This document shows, one piece after another, positions 39,609-49,286 of a stretch of 64,000 bases of DNA (position 1 is the first letter of the stretch; every line of letters begins with the position of its first letter). The notes beneath the pieces are model-generated. The model was not told where the DNA came from and made no database searches. It worked only from the letters and a program-made list of their open reading frames with translations. The position numbers were made by a program, and so were the translations under genes. This DNA comes from Natranaerobius trueperi (GTDB lineage Bacteria; Bacillota; Natranaerobiia; Natranaerobiales; Natranaerobiaceae), in NCBI RefSeq assembly GCF_002216005.1, contig NZ_NIQC01000004.1, forward strand, positions 53,782 through 117,781. Direction: 5' to 3'.

Positions 39609-40641
39609 TATTCCCAAAACACTCAAATGAAATTTGTTCTTCTTGAGAAAAAACTTCTTTTGAAGATTCAACCTCTGAAAAATAAAAAGCTCGTTTTAAC
39701 AATGGATCATAGTTTGTCCAACTTATTTCCTCACTTGAATTATCTGCTTCAGAAAACAATTTATTAACCTGATTTAACCTACTACTTATTAAGTCACCAT
39801 AAAATAAACAAAGAGCATTGAAAGTTTTTGGAACCTCTGGTGACCCCCATTCTTTTTCTCCATGATGACTCAACATCATATGTCTTAGTTCCATTGCTAA
39901 TTCACTTGGAAAACCAGGTATCTCTGAAATTTTTTTTCGTATAAGCTCCTCACCTAATGATATATGCCCTATTAATTTACCTTCATCAGTTAATTGAAAA
40001 CTAGGACTACTTAAGTCATATTCATAAATTTTACCGATATCATGTAGCATGCCTCCCGCTACTAGCAGATCCCAATTTAGACGATTTGGATATTGCTGAT
40101 AAAATGATGTTACTAAATCAAGAATTTCAATAGAGTGTTCTGCAAGCCCACCCAAGTAATTATGATGAACTTTCTTACCGCCGGGTGCCTTTAAATAAGC
40201 GGAAAAAATTTCTTTATCATTGTAAATATTTGTTAATAGCTGTTTAATAAAATTATTTTCAACTGTGTGTATCTTTTTCTGAATTTTCGTAGACAACTCT
40301 TGAGGAGAGTAAACACTGACAGGAACAAATGGTGTCAGGTCTATATTTTGATCAGCTATTGGTTTAATTTCATCAATAATTATTTGAAGACCATTATATT
40401 CTTGTGTTTTTCCTGTTATCCAAACAACAGAATCCTCATTAATATAAGGTGCTACTTGTTCAGCATTATCCCATAAAACAGCCTTTATAGTTCCTGTATT
40501 ATCACGTAACCTCAATAGCATAAATTGTTCTCCGGCGCGTTTATGTGTTGAAAACTCCATCATCTTTTTTTCAACTACTACAAATGAAGTATCTATTCGA
40601 TCTCCCACTATAACACTTTTTATAAATTGTTCTTTATCCAT
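39604..40641 (-). CDS. yhaM: 3'-5' exoribonuclease YhaM family
   Basis: YhaM degrades short RNA and single-stranded DNA from the 3' end. The 345-residue protein has an N-terminal OB fold (residues about 15-105, with LRLRDNTGTIKAVLWDN) and a C-terminal HD phosphohydrolase domain (HHNYLGGLAEHSIEI, then GGMLHDIGKIYEY with the HD pair, and MMLSHHGEKEWGSP). A clear GAGGAGG precedes the ATG. It converges with the ylbF-like gene. Confidence 0.93.
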   Translation of the reverse strand: MDKEQFIKSVIVGDRIDTSFVVVEKKMMEFSTHKRAGEQFMLLRLRDNTGTIKAVLWDNAEQVAPYINEDSVVWITGKTQEYNGLQIIIDEIKPIADQNIDLTPFVPVSVYSPQELSTKIQKKIHTVENNFIKQLLTNIYNDKEIFSAYLKAPGGKKVHHNYLGGLAEHSIEILDLVTSFYQQYPNRLNWDLLVAGGMLHDIGKIYEYDLSSPSFQLTDEGKLIGHISLGEELIRKKISEIPGFPSELAMELRHMMLSHHGEKEWGSPEVPKTFNALCLFYGDLISSRLNQVNKLFSEADNSSEEISWTNYDPLLKRAFYFSEVESSKEVFSQEEQISFECFGNN

Positions 40642-40711
40642 ATATATTCCTCCTCTATAAACTCCCGCTATATGACTTATATACTTTCTATAATATCAGT
40701 TTACATTCCTG

Positions 40712-40744
40712 CAAAAAAGCGGAGCTTTTATGCTCCGCTTTTAC
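40712..40744 (-). terminator. Terminator after clpC
   Basis: AAAAGCGGAGC and GCTCCGCTTTT form a stem immediately after the clpC stop, followed by a T-run on the minus strand. It ends the ctsR operon. Confidence 0.88.
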
Positions 40745-43192
40745 TTATTTTTTATAAAATGCTAACTTATCATCTTCTAGATCAACCTGAACTGTTTCCC
40801 CATGCTTAAACTCTCCACTCAACATTTTTTCAGATAATACATCTTCAACTTGTTTTTGTATTACTCGTCGTAATGGTCGAGCACCATAGGTAGGATCATA
40901 TCCTTGATCAGATAAAAACTTTTTAGCTTGGTCTGTAAATTCTAAATTCATATTAAATTCAGCCATTCTCTCTTGTAGTTCATTTAACATAAGATCTACT
41001 ATTTCTACTAAATGCTCCTTTTCTAGAGCATGGAAGACAATTACTTCATCTATACGATTTAAAAACTCTGGTCTAAAACTAGTTTTTAATTCACTCATCA
41101 CATTATCTTTCATTTCCTTATAGGAATCTTCGCTTGTTTCAGTTTTAAAACCTACCCTACTTTCATTTCTAATTAAGTTTGCACCCACATTTGATGTCAT
41201 TATTATAGCTGTATTTCTAAAATCAACTGTTCTTCCTTTAGCATCTGTCAATCTACCATCTTCTAATACTTGTAACAGGGTATTAAACACTTCCGGATGA
41301 GCTTTTTCAATTTCATCGAATAAAACAACTGAGTACGGTCTTTTACGTACTTTTTCTGTCAACTGGCCAGCTTCATCATAACCTACATAGCCAGGTGGTG
41401 AACCTACTAATCTAGAAACAGTATGTTTTTCCATATACTCTGACATATCTATTCTAATCATAGCATCTTCTTCACCAAATAACACGTCAGCTAGTGCCCG
41501 AGCTAGTTCTGTTTTACCTACTCCTGTTGGACCCAGGAAAATAAATGACCCAATAGGACGTTTAGGATCTTTCAATCCTGATCTAGCTCTTCTGATAGCA
41601 TTAGATACTGACTCAACAGCTTCATCTTGCCCTACAACCCTTTCATGTAACACTTCTTCCATCTTCAAAAGTTTTTGTGTTTCTTCTTCAGTCAATCTTT
41701 CTACTGGTATACCAGTCCAATCAGAAACTATTCTAGCTATGTCTTCTTCTGTTACTTGCGCTTCATCAGATAATTGTTTTTTCTCCCAGCGCTTTTCTAG
41801 ATCTTCTAACTCATCTTTAATCTCTTGTTCTTTATCTCTAAGCTTTGCTGCTTGCTCAAAATCTTGGCTCTTTACAGCTGCTTCTTTTTCTTTTTCTATT
41901 TCTTCTAATTCCTCTTCTAATTTTCTCATATCAGGTGGTGCTGTATTAGTTTTAAGTTTTACATTAGATGCTGCTTCATCAATTAAGTCTATACCTTTGT
42001 CTGGTAAAAATCTGTCAGTGATATAACGATCAGATAACTTAACACTAGCTTCAAGAGCACCGTCTGTTATTTGAACTCTGTGATGAGCTTCATACCTATC
42101 TCTTAATCCTTTTAAGATTTCAACAGTTGCATCTTTAGTTGGTTCATCAACTGTGACTGGTTGAAAACGTCTTTCTAAGGCAGAATCTTTTTCAATATAT
42201 TTTCTATATTCATCTAAAGTAGTTGCTCCAATACACTGTAGCTCTCCTTTAGCTAAAGCTGGTTTTAAAATGTTTGATGCATCAATTGCTCCCTCTGCAG
42301 CACCTGCGCCAATCATGGTATGAATTTCATCAATGAAAATTATTACTTCTCCACTTTCAGTTAGTTCATCTATGAGCTTTCTTAACCTTTCTTCAAACTC
42401 CCCTCTATATTTAGTACCAGCAACAACTGCAGATAGTTCTAAAGTTACAACTCGTTTGTTTTCTAATATTTTAGGTACTTGGCCATCAATTATCTTTTGC
42501 GCTAAACCCTCAGCTATCGCTGTTTTCCCAACACCTGGTTCTCCTATTAAACACGGATTATTCTTTGTTCTTCTACTTAGTACTTGGATAACTCGTTCTA
42601 TTTCTTTTTTACGACCAATGACCGGATCTAACTTTCCTTCCTCTGATAACTTTGTCAAATCTCTACCAAAATTATCAAGTGTAGGTGTTTTATCTCCTCT
42701 CATTTTAGAGTTGTTATGTTGCCCAAAGTTTTGCTGTGGCTTATGTTGGTGGTATTGACCACCACCTATAATTTTTAATACTTCTTCTCTTGCTCTATTA
42801 AGGTCAAGGCCTAACTCTTGGAGCACCTTAGCAGCTATACCTTCTCCTTCTCTTATAAGGCCTAATAAAAGGTGTTCGGTTCCAATATAGTTGTGTCCCA
42901 TTTTTCTTGCTTCTTCTGTTGAAAGCTCAATTACTGTTTTAACACGTGGTGTATAACCTACATTTCCTTTTTGTTCTACTTCACCAGTTTGAACTAGGTT
43001 TTCTACTTCTCCCCTTACTTCATTTAAATCAACACCTAAGTTCACAAATGTCTTAGCAGCAATGCCTTCTCCTTCTCTTATAAGACCTAGTAAAAGGTGT
43101 TCGGTTCCAATATAATTATGTTTTAGACGTTTAGCCTCTTCCTGTGAAAGAGCCATTACTTTTTGTGCTCTTTGTGTAAATCTAGCAAACAT
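40745..43192 (-). CDS. clpC: ATP-dependent Clp protease ATP-binding subunit ClpC
   Basis: ClpC unfolds proteins and passes them to ClpP, often after McsB marks them with phosphoarginine. The 815-residue protein has two N-terminal Clp repeats (each with [21 protein letters not shown]), a first AAA+ domain (GEPGVGKTA and [14 protein letters not shown]), a UVR-like coiled coil ([20 protein letters not shown]), and a second AAA+ domain ([16 protein letters not shown]). It is the last gene of ctsR-mcsA-mcsB-clpC. Confidence 0.97.
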   Translation of the reverse strand: MFARFTQRAQKVMALSQEEAKRLKHNYIGTEHLLLGLIREGEGIAAKTFVNLGVDLNEVRGEVENLVQTGEVEQKGNVGYTPRVKTVIELSTEEARKMGHNYIGTEHLLLGLIREGEGIAAKVLQELGLDLNRAREEVLKIIGGGQYHQHKPQQNFGQHNNSKMRGDKTPTLDNFGRDLTKLSEEGKLDPVIGRKKEIERVIQVLSRRTKNNPCLIGEPGVGKTAIAEGLAQKIIDGQVPKILENKRVVTLELSAVVAGTKYRGEFEERLRKLIDELTESGEVIIFIDEIHTMIGAGAAEGAIDASNILKPALAKGELQCIGATTLDEYRKYIEKDSALERRFQPVTVDEPTKDATVEILKGLRDRYEAHHRVQITDGALEASVKLSDRYITDRFLPDKGIDLIDEAASNVKLKTNTAPPDMRKLEEELEEIEKEKEAAVKSQDFEQAAKLRDKEQEIKDELEDLEKRWEKKQLSDEAQVTEEDIARIVSDWTGIPVERLTEEETQKLLKMEEVLHERVVGQDEAVESVSNAIRRARSGLKDPKRPIGSFIFLGPTGVGKTELARALADVLFGEEDAMIRIDMSEYMEKHTVSRLVGSPPGYVGYDEAGQLTEKVRKRPYSVVLFDEIEKAHPEVFNTLLQVLEDGRLTDAKGRTVDFRNTAIIMTSNVGANLIRNESRVGFKTETSEDSYKEMKDNVMSELKTSFRPEFLNRIDEVIVFHALEKEHLVEIVDLMLNELQERMAEFNMNLEFTDQAKKFLSDQGYDPTYGARPLRRVIQKQVEDVLSEKMLSGEFKHGETVQVDLEDDKLAFYKK

Positions 43193-43221
43193 ATTTTTTC
43201 ACCTCTCTTAGAAATATCTCT

Positions 43222-44292
43222 TTAACCTTCTTTGTTGGTACTTAAATCTATTCTTTTTCGAATTATTTCAGCCCTCTTAATATCACGATCTTGCGGATTC
43301 AAATCTTTTCTAGCATACTTTTGTAAGTTTGCAGGTCTAATTAAAACCATTAAGTCATCTAAAATTGTTGGATCTACATTTTCTAATAATCCTAAATCAA
43401 CTCCTAAACGCACTTGGCTTAATAGTTCTAAAGCTTCTTTTGAGCTAATAATTCTTGCATTGCTTAATTTACCAAAAGCTCGACCAGATTTATCAGCAAG
43501 TCTAATTTTACTTTCATTTAATAAGTTCTGTCGAGCTTGTTCCTCTTGTTCCACTAATTGTTTTGTAACACCTAAGAGATTTTTAATCATATCTTTTTCT
43601 GATTGGCCTAAGGTAATTTGATTTGAAATCTGAAATATATTACCAACAACTTCAGACTCTTCACCGTACAAACCTCGTACTGCTAGACCTACTTGACCAA
43701 TAGCTGATAAGATCCTGTTTATTTGTTTTGATAAAGCAAGCCCTGGAAGGTGTAGCATTACAGAAGCTCTCATTCCTGTACCGACATTTGTAGGGCAAGC
43801 TGTTAAAAATCCTAATTCTTCATCAAAAGCATAATCTGCAGATTCTTCAATTAAATCATCTAACTGATCTGCTAACTCATACGCTTTTTCTAATTGTAAA
43901 CCTGGAAATAGACATTGAATTCTTATATGATCTTCTTCATTTAGCATTATACTCACAGCTTCATCTTCTCGTAACATCACAGCACTATTTCTATCTTCTT
44001 TTGCTAATAATGGACTAATCAAATGTTTTTCAACCATGACTTGTTTTTCAAGATTGTCTAGATCTTTCATCCAAGTAAGCTGATGTTTCCCAAGACCTGT
44101 TTCAGCTCGTTTAAGACTATCTTTAGTTGTATTAACAACTTTTTCAGTATCTTCATCACCAGCTAAAGAGGGGAACGGAATATTTTTTAAATTTCGTGCA
44201 AATCTAATACGACTTGATAGTACAATATTATGATAAGGCCCTTCTCCTTTCATCCATTTAGCACTAGCATTCTTTAAATATTCATTTAACAT
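43222..44292 (-). CDS. mcsB: Protein-arginine kinase McsB
   Basis: McsB phosphorylates arginines on damaged proteins and on CtsR to direct them to ClpCP. The 356-residue protein has the phosphagen-kinase-like catalytic domain: NIVLSSRIRFARNLKNIPFP, then TACPTNVGTGMRASVMLHLPGL. The C-terminal phosphoarginine-binding domain is also present. It lies 12 bases after mcsA. Confidence 0.95.
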   Translation of the reverse strand: MLNEYLKNASAKWMKGEGPYHNIVLSSRIRFARNLKNIPFPSLAGDEDTEKVVNTTKDSLKRAETGLGKHQLTWMKDLDNLEKQVMVEKHLISPLLAKEDRNSAVMLREDEAVSIMLNEEDHIRIQCLFPGLQLEKAYELADQLDDLIEESADYAFDEELGFLTACPTNVGTGMRASVMLHLPGLALSKQINRILSAIGQVGLAVRGLYGEESEVVGNIFQISNQITLGQSEKDMIKNLLGVTKQLVEQEEQARQNLLNESKIRLADKSGRAFGKLSNARIISSKEALELLSQVRLGVDLGLLENVDPTILDDLMVLIRPANLQKYARKDLNPQDRDIKRAEIIRKRIDLSTNKEG

Positions 44293-44303
44293 ATAAACAC
44301 CCC

Positions 44304-44810
44304 CTACTCAAGCTCCTCTTCAAGCTTTTTAATTTCGTCTCTGATTTCTGCAGCTTTTTCAAATTCTTCTCTATAAATACATCGTTGTAAACTTTCTTTT
44401 AACTCACTAATGCGTCTTTTAATTCGCAGCGTACCTCCTGCTCTTTTAGGAACTTTCCCAGAATGACTAGTACTACCGTGAATTCTCTTTAACATAGGCT
44501 TTAACTGTTCACCAAAAACTTCATAGCACTTACCACAACCAAACCTTCCCATTTTTGCAAACTGCTGATGAGTTAAACCGCAAGTGTCACACTGCACCTT
44601 CTTTTGATCAGATATCCTCAAGTCTTCAGGATCGCCCCCCATCAGTCCAGTTAAAAAGTTTTGTAGGGAAAAGCTTGAATCAATATCAAAATCAAATTGG
44701 TTAGATTCTTTTGCACATACTTCACAAAGATGCACTTCTGTTTTTTCATTATTAATTATCTTAGTCCAGTGAACAGTTGCTGGTCTTTTACTGCAATTTT
44801 GACACATCAA
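44304..44810 (-). CDS. mcsA: McsA, activator of McsB
   Basis: McsA binds zinc and activates the arginine kinase McsB. The 168-residue protein has paired CxxC sites (CQNCSKRP and CEVCAKE, then CDTCG and CGKC) and a C-terminal UVR motif (LQRCIYREEFEKAAEIRDEIKKLEEE). I start at the TTG at 44810, seven bases after AGGAGGT; an ATG follows directly at 44807. It is the second gene of the ctsR operon. Confidence 0.94.
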   Translation of the reverse strand: MMCQNCSKRPATVHWTKIINNEKTEVHLCEVCAKESNQFDFDIDSSFSLQNFLTGLMGGDPEDLRISDQKKVQCDTCGLTHQQFAKMGRFGCGKCYEVFGEQLKPMLKRIHGSTSHSGKVPKRAGGTLRIKRRISELKESLQRCIYREEFEKAAEIRDEIKKLEEELE

Positions 44811-44836
44811 AATAACCACCTCCTGTCTGGGATCAT

Positions 44837-45298
44837 CTATTTATGTTTTAAAATTTCCAAGAGGACATTTTTTAATAATGTCGCTCTAACTCTATCTCTT
44901 ATCGGCAAAGGAATTGGTAGGCTTTCCCGTTCACAACAACTTAATAAAACATCTTTATCCTGCTTTGTAATTATTTCTTCTTCATAGAACCTTCTAATTA
45001 AACCACTAGCTTCATTTTGTGATATACTACTCCCTATGAGCTCTGTGATTTTGTATTCTGGATTATAATCAGAAAACTTTAATCTTTTTATCTCTATATA
45101 TCCGCCTCCACCTCGTCTACTAGTTACTAAATAGCCATTATTTTCTGTAAATCTTGTACTTAATACATAATTGATTTGAGATGGTACACAATTAAATTTA
45201 TAGGCCAATTCTTTTCTTTTAATACTAACGGATCTATCAGAATTTTTATTTATTAACTCTTTTAAGTATTTTTCAATATTATCAGATAAGTTACTCAT
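44837..45298 (-). CDS. ctsR: Class III stress repressor CtsR
   Basis: CtsR represses clp genes and is inactivated on heat or by McsB action. The 153-residue protein has the winged helix-turn-helix (KELAYKFNCVPSQINYVLSTRF) and the Gly-rich wing SRRGGGGYIEI that reads the operator. I use the ATG at 45298, six bases after GAGGTG, which is the end of the operator region. It heads ctsR-mcsA-mcsB-clpC and is autoregulated through the operator at 45309-45325. Confidence 0.95.
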   Translation of the reverse strand: MSNLSDNIEKYLKELINKNSDRSVSIKRKELAYKFNCVPSQINYVLSTRFTENNGYLVTSRRGGGGYIEIKRLKFSDYNPEYKITELIGSSISQNEASGLIRRFYEEEIITKQDKDVLLSCCERESLPIPLPIRDRVRATLLKNVLLEILKHK

Positions 45299-45308
45299 AC
45301 CAATCACC

Positions 45309-45325
45309 TCTGACCTTTTTTGACC
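45309..45325 (-). promoter_or_regulatory. CtsR operator
   Basis: On the minus strand GGTCAAA-AAA-GGTCAGA is a direct heptad repeat with three-base spacing, matching the known CtsR box (GGTCAAANANGGTCAAA) at 13 of 14 heptad positions. It lies just downstream of the predicted transcription start and before the ctsR start codon. Confidence 0.9.
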
Positions 45326-45335
45326 TTCTGACAAT

Positions 45336-45366
45336 ATTATACTCTTATTAACCCTTCTGTATGCAA
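45336..45366 (-). promoter_or_regulatory. Candidate promoter of the ctsR operon
   Basis: TATAAT (45336-45341) is perfect; TTGCAT (45361-45366) is a possible -35 with a slightly long 19-base spacer. The predicted start would place the CtsR operator over the first transcribed bases. Confidence 0.6.
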
Positions 45367-45455
45367 GCTACAATATTTTTGATTAATATTAATTATCTCT
45401 TCTGTACACGTATAGAGACTTAAATTCTCTTGTTTTCTTAATTTAATATAAAAAT

Positions 45456-45474
45456 AACCGGGTTTTACCCGGTT
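45456..45474 (-). terminator. Terminator after mgtC
   Basis: AACCGGG and CCCGGTT form a short GC-rich stem followed by a T-rich tail on the minus strand, about 40 bases after the mgtC stop. Confidence 0.75.
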
Positions 45475-45515
45475 AACACATATTATTATCTCCATTAATT
45501 CAAATTATTATCAAA

Positions 45516-46247
45516 TCATCCTGTAATATCATCATTAGATCCTCCATTCTCAAAAAAGTCCCCTTCCCAATTAACCTCTAATACACCATCAATTTCCATG
45601 ATGGATGTTATGAATTCATTATCATCAAATTTAGCTGGTAGTTTTAATAAAAATGTCACTCTCAATGCATCGGTTTGATATGATTCTAAAAATTCCGGTC
45701 CATTCATTTCAACTTTATTTATATTTATTTCTCTATTTGCAATAACATATGATATATTAGCTAACTGACCTGGACGATCAACTACTCGAACCCAAAGTTC
45801 TCGAACTCTTTTTCTGCGTGCTAAATATCGTTCCACATTTCCTAATAAGTATAAGCTTATCATAACTACTGAAGTTGCAGTGATGGCTCCTAAATAAAAA
45901 CCTCCTCCAACAGCTAAACCAATTCCAGCGACAACCCATAAACTAGCAGCTGTTGTTAAACCTTTAATTGTACTTCCTTGTCTAAGTATAGTTCCTGCTC
46001 CAAGAAAGCCCACCCCACTTACAACTTGTGCTGCAATCCGAGCAGTATCTGCACCTCTACTTATTTCACCTTCAGGTCCTATAAAGGTATAAATTGACAC
46101 TAGCATAATCAATGTAGCTCCTACACATACTAAAATATGAGTCCGAAAACCAGCAGGACGATTATGTTGTTCACGTTCAAAACCAACTAACCCTCCAAGT
46201 AATCCGCCTAAAACTAATCGAAGAATTATCTCAACAGAGCTTATCAA
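45516..46247 (-). CDS. MgtC/SapB-family membrane protein
   Basis: The 243-residue protein has about four to five membrane helices, with the family start LVLGGLLGGLVGFEREQHNRPAGFRTHILVCVGATLIML, the G-rich VSGVGFLGAGTIL, and a C-terminal ACT-like domain. Family members affect magnesium homeostasis or F-type ATPase activity in pathogens; here the function is only inferred. The start is a TTG after GGGGAGA. It is divergent from a small plus-strand gene with 43 bases between. Confidence 0.85.
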   Translation of the reverse strand: MISSVEIILRLVLGGLLGGLVGFEREQHNRPAGFRTHILVCVGATLIMLVSIYTFIGPEGEISRGADTARIAAQVVSGVGFLGAGTILRQGSTIKGLTTAASLWVVAGIGLAVGGGFYLGAITATSVVMISLYLLGNVERYLARRKRVRELWVRVVDRPGQLANISYVIANREININKVEMNGPEFLESYQTDALRVTFLLKLPAKFDDNEFITSIMEIDGVLEVNWEGDFFENGGSNDDITG

Positions 46248-46290
46248 ATTTTTCTCCCCCTCAAAAAAGATAATTAGGAGGTGAATGTAA

Positions 46291-46482
46291 GTGCATAAAC
46301 ATATAATACATAGGCATCCACCCTTTAAAATTAAAAAAAGTCACTTTTCCAATAAATTAGAACCGATTTGGTTTGATTACATGGATGATATGGAAGTCGC
46401 TTACCATCCTTTTGATCTACCAGCAACTGGTTGGTGGTCTAATCAGTGGGTGTCCTATGATAAAAGTGACGAAAAGAAATAG
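46291..46482 (+). CDS. Small His/Trp-rich protein of unknown function
   Basis: This 63-residue frame has a strong TAGGAGGTG site seven bases before a GTG start, which supports translation. The N-terminal third is His/Lys-rich (HKHIIHRHPPFKIKK), and the rest is acidic and aromatic (IWFDYMDD, then TGWWSNQWV). No transmembrane helix or known domain is seen. It lies between divergent mgtC and convergent ligD-type polymerase. I do not recognise it. Confidence 0.5.
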   Translation: MHKHIIHRHPPFKIKKSHFSNKLEPIWFDYMDDMEVAYHPFDLPATGWWSNQWVSYDKSDEKK

Positions 46483-46519
46483 TGGTAATAATTATATCAC
46501 ACTACCTAACAGTTATCAT

Positions 46520-47413
46520 TTAAAGACTATATTTTTCATTTAATACAGATTCAAATAAATCTCCAAATTGTTTCACTCTATCTACCACAGAGAATAGATC
46601 ATAAGTTTTAGAAGTGGCTACATTTTTTTCTAATTCATCCCAAGTAACAGGAGCTGATACAAAAGCTCCTGAATTAGCCCTAGGGCCATATATAGTAGAA
46701 ATAGTTTTCCCTTTAACATTTTGTAGGTAGTCTAAATACACTTTTTTTGAGTCACGTTTTCGTACACTCCGCTCTATAGTAGCTATTTTAAAGTTTTCTC
46801 TAACGATTTCTTCAGAAATGCTTTTAGCATATTCTCTAACTTGGCTGTAGGTATATTTAGGTTGTAATGGTACAAAAATCTGCAAGCCACTTGATCCTGT
46901 TAGTTTTAAATAGCCCTTTTGAGAATATTGTTCTATTAGCTTTTTAAATTCAAAGGCAAGTCGTTTTACTTTTGAAAATTCTGCGTCTGGCATCGGATCT
47001 AGATCAAACACAACGTAATCTGGTTTTTCTAAATTATTAATACGTGAAAGCCACGGGTGAAGTTCGATGGCTGCTAAATTTCCTAGCCAAACTAAAGTTG
47101 CTGGATGATCTACTATAACATATCTAATAGTTTCATCTCCTGAAGAAAGGTCTACTGTGGTGAGCCAGTCAGGAAGATTACCTATTTTACTGATATCTTT
47201 TTGATAAAAACCTTTGTTATTTATACCATCTGGATATCTTGTCATAACTAAAGGTCTATCTTTCAAATGAGGTGATATATAAGGGTATATATCTAATAAG
47301 TATTTAATTAAATGAAATTTTGTTAATTTTTTTTGGGGCCAAATAATTTTAGTTAAGTTTGTTAGATAAACTTCTTTTCCTTGGATATTAAGAACTTCAC
47401 TTTTTTTTGTCAA
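46520..47413 (-). CDS. NHEJ polymerase, LigD primase-polymerase domain
   Basis: This is a stand-alone LigD polymerase domain (archaeo-eukaryotic primase fold) that fills ends during non-homologous end joining. Over 297 residues it shows LTKIIWPQKKLTK at the start, PDYVVFDLDPMPDAEF with the catalytic aspartates, GSSGLQIFVPL and a C-terminal ANSGAFVSAPVTWDELE. I use the TTG at 47413, eight bases after GGGAG; the TTG at 47446 lies ahead of that site. It is divergent from the ligase by 45 bases. Confidence 0.9.
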   Translation of the reverse strand: MTKKSEVLNIQGKEVYLTNLTKIIWPQKKLTKFHLIKYLLDIYPYISPHLKDRPLVMTRYPDGINNKGFYQKDISKIGNLPDWLTTVDLSSGDETIRYVIVDHPATLVWLGNLAAIELHPWLSRINNLEKPDYVVFDLDPMPDAEFSKVKRLAFEFKKLIEQYSQKGYLKLTGSSGLQIFVPLQPKYTYSQVREYAKSISEEIVRENFKIATIERSVRKRDSKKVYLDYLQNVKGKTISTIYGPRANSGAFVSAPVTWDELEKNVATSKTYDLFSVVDRVKQFGDLFESVLNEKYSL

Positions 47414-47458
47414 CTTAATAACTCCCTTTCTTTTTAGTGCTTTCAAAGGAGGTAAAAA

Positions 47459-48403
47459 ATGGAACTAGATAAGCCCATTCAACCCATGGAACCTATAAAA
47501 ACTGATAAACTACCCACTAATGAAAAATGGGTCTATCAAATTAAGTGGGATGGTATCAGAATTATTACATTTTATGATGGCCATAAATTATACTTTCATA
47601 CAAAAAAAGGTTTTCAGCGTTCTTCTCAATACCCAGAATTGTCTAAGTTACACAAATTCGTTAATAATGATAAATGGGTATTAGATGGTGAAGTAATTGT
47701 TCAAACAGATGAAAAAGAAGGTGGAGATTTTTATAATATTCTTAAAAGAGACCGTACAAAAAAACCATCAAAAGATCTATTAAAAAACCTTTCAATTAGG
47801 TATAAAATTTTTGATTTATTGTATCTACATGATAGTTGGTTAACTAACCAAAATTGGCACGAAAGAATGACAATACTATCAAACCTCCTTACTTCTAATG
47901 ACTTATATCACCCTGTTAAGTATACAGCAAAAGGTAAAGAATTATTCGAATATACAAAAGAACACAATTTAGAAGGTGTTATTGCAAAAAATATGTTTAG
48001 TAAATACGTCCCTGGAAAAGATCATAATTCATGGTATAAAATTAAACATAGTGAAACTATTAACGCAGTCTTAGGTGGAGTAGTCATGAATGGAAATAAT
48101 ATAAAAAGTCTTTTATTAGGTAAACAAAAAGATAATACATTACTTTATATCGGGCGTGCAAGTACTGGCCTTTCCCAAAAAGAACTGAATGAGTTAAGTA
48201 AATATGCTAGAAAGAACCATATAACTTCTTCTCCTTTTAGTGATTACCCTAATAACAGACCGTACAACGAACTTTTTTCTAAGGGAAGTAAAAATTCACA
48301 AATATTTTATCTACCCCCAAAACTAACTGTTAAGGTTAAGTTTTCTGAATGGACTTCTGATTACACTTTACGACATCCTGTTGTATTAGGATTTGTAGTT
48401 TAA
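47459..48403 (+). CDS. ATP-dependent DNA ligase, LigD ligase domain
   Basis: This ligase seals breaks in the bacterial NHEJ pathway. The nucleotidyl motif KWDGIR (with the adenylated Lys) is near residue 30; VLDGEVIV, EGVIAKN and WYKIKH are later motifs. The C-terminal OB fold ends VKVKFSEWTSDYTLRHPVVLGF. At 314 residues it has no polymerase or phosphoesterase domain. The end overlaps the tail of ku by a few bases, and AAAGGAGG precedes the ATG. Confidence 0.93.
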   Translation: MELDKPIQPMEPIKTDKLPTNEKWVYQIKWDGIRIITFYDGHKLYFHTKKGFQRSSQYPELSKLHKFVNNDKWVLDGEVIVQTDEKEGGDFYNILKRDRTKKPSKDLLKNLSIRYKIFDLLYLHDSWLTNQNWHERMTILSNLLTSNDLYHPVKYTAKGKELFEYTKEHNLEGVIAKNMFSKYVPGKDHNSWYKIKHSETINAVLGGVVMNGNNIKSLLLGKQKDNTLLYIGRASTGLSQKELNELSKYARKNHITSSPFSDYPNNRPYNELFSKGSKNSQIFYLPPKLTVKVKFSEWTSDYTLRHPVVLGFVV

Positions 48404-49191
48404 CCTGATTTTTCTTCAATTACATCAACACTTTTTTCTAAAGCATCCATCAAACTGACTACACGTTCATCAGTTTCTATTTTGGGTTCTGCAATTTCCC
48501 TATTATGAATTTTTGCTTCAATTAGATCAAGTAAAGATTTACGATATTCATCCTGAAATTTATCTGGATTAAAGCTATCTGTTAAGCCGTCTACTAATTT
48601 TCCTGCCATTTCTAATTCTTTGTCTGAAACTTCACCTGCCTCGTCAACAAATTCATCACTTCCTAGTTCTTCTACTGGGTTTCTGACCTCATCAGGATAA
48701 TACATTGTTTCCATAGTTAAAGTAGAGTTATGTACTCTTATACATGAAAGCATCGACTTTGATCTTATTACCACCTGACATACAGCAACTTTGCCTTTTT
48801 CCTCTAATACTTGCTTTAATAATTGATAACCTTTTTCGCCTGTTTCATTTGGAGCTAGATAATATGTTTTATCATAATATACTGGATCAATTTCTTTAAG
48901 ATCAATAAACTCTACTATATCAATAGATCTTGACTGTTTATCTGGTAAATTTTCAAAGTCTTCATCTTCTAAAACCACATATCTACCTGGCTCATATTCA
49001 TACCCTCTTACAATTTCTTCTTTTGATACTTCCTTTGCACAACTAGAGCACACCTTCTTATATTCAATTGGAGCCTTACAATCATCATGTAAATATCTGA
49101 ACTTTATATTCTTTTTTTCAGTTGCTGCATACATTTTAACGGGTACATTTACAAGTCCAAAACTAATAGCACCTTTCCACAGTGGTCTCAT
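48400..49191 (-). CDS. ku: Ku DNA end-binding protein
   Basis: Bacterial Ku is a homodimeric ring that binds double-strand DNA ends and recruits the LigD activities. The 263-residue protein has the conserved start RPLWKGAISFGLVNVPVKMY and a zinc-like pair CKAP...CSSCAKEV, with a Glu/Lys-rich tail. Its stop shares bases with the ligase stop (GTTTAA). With the polymerase and ligase it forms a complete minimal NHEJ set. In Bacillus this pathway acts in spores and stationary phase. Confidence 0.94.
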   Translation of the reverse strand: MRPLWKGAISFGLVNVPVKMYAATEKKNIKFRYLHDDCKAPIEYKKVCSSCAKEVSKEEIVRGYEYEPGRYVVLEDEDFENLPDKQSRSIDIVEFIDLKEIDPVYYDKTYYLAPNETGEKGYQLLKQVLEEKGKVAVCQVVIRSKSMLSCIRVHNSTLTMETMYYPDEVRNPVEELGSDEFVDEAGEVSDKELEMAGKLVDGLTDSFNPDKFQDEYRKSLLDLIEAKIHNREIAEPKIETDERVVSLMDALEKSVDVIEEKSG

Positions 49192-49255
49192 AATTTCACC
49201 TCTATTAATTTCTTTTATTTTAGCTTTTTCCTAAAATAAATAAAAAAATACAAAA

Positions 49256-49278
49256 AAGCTGCCTTTAAAAGGCAGCTT
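49256..49278 (-). terminator. Terminator after trxA
   Basis: AAGCTGCCTTT and AAGGCAGCTT form a perfect stem after the thioredoxin stop, with TTTTTT on the minus strand. Confidence 0.85.
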
Positions 49279-49286
49279 AAAGTATA

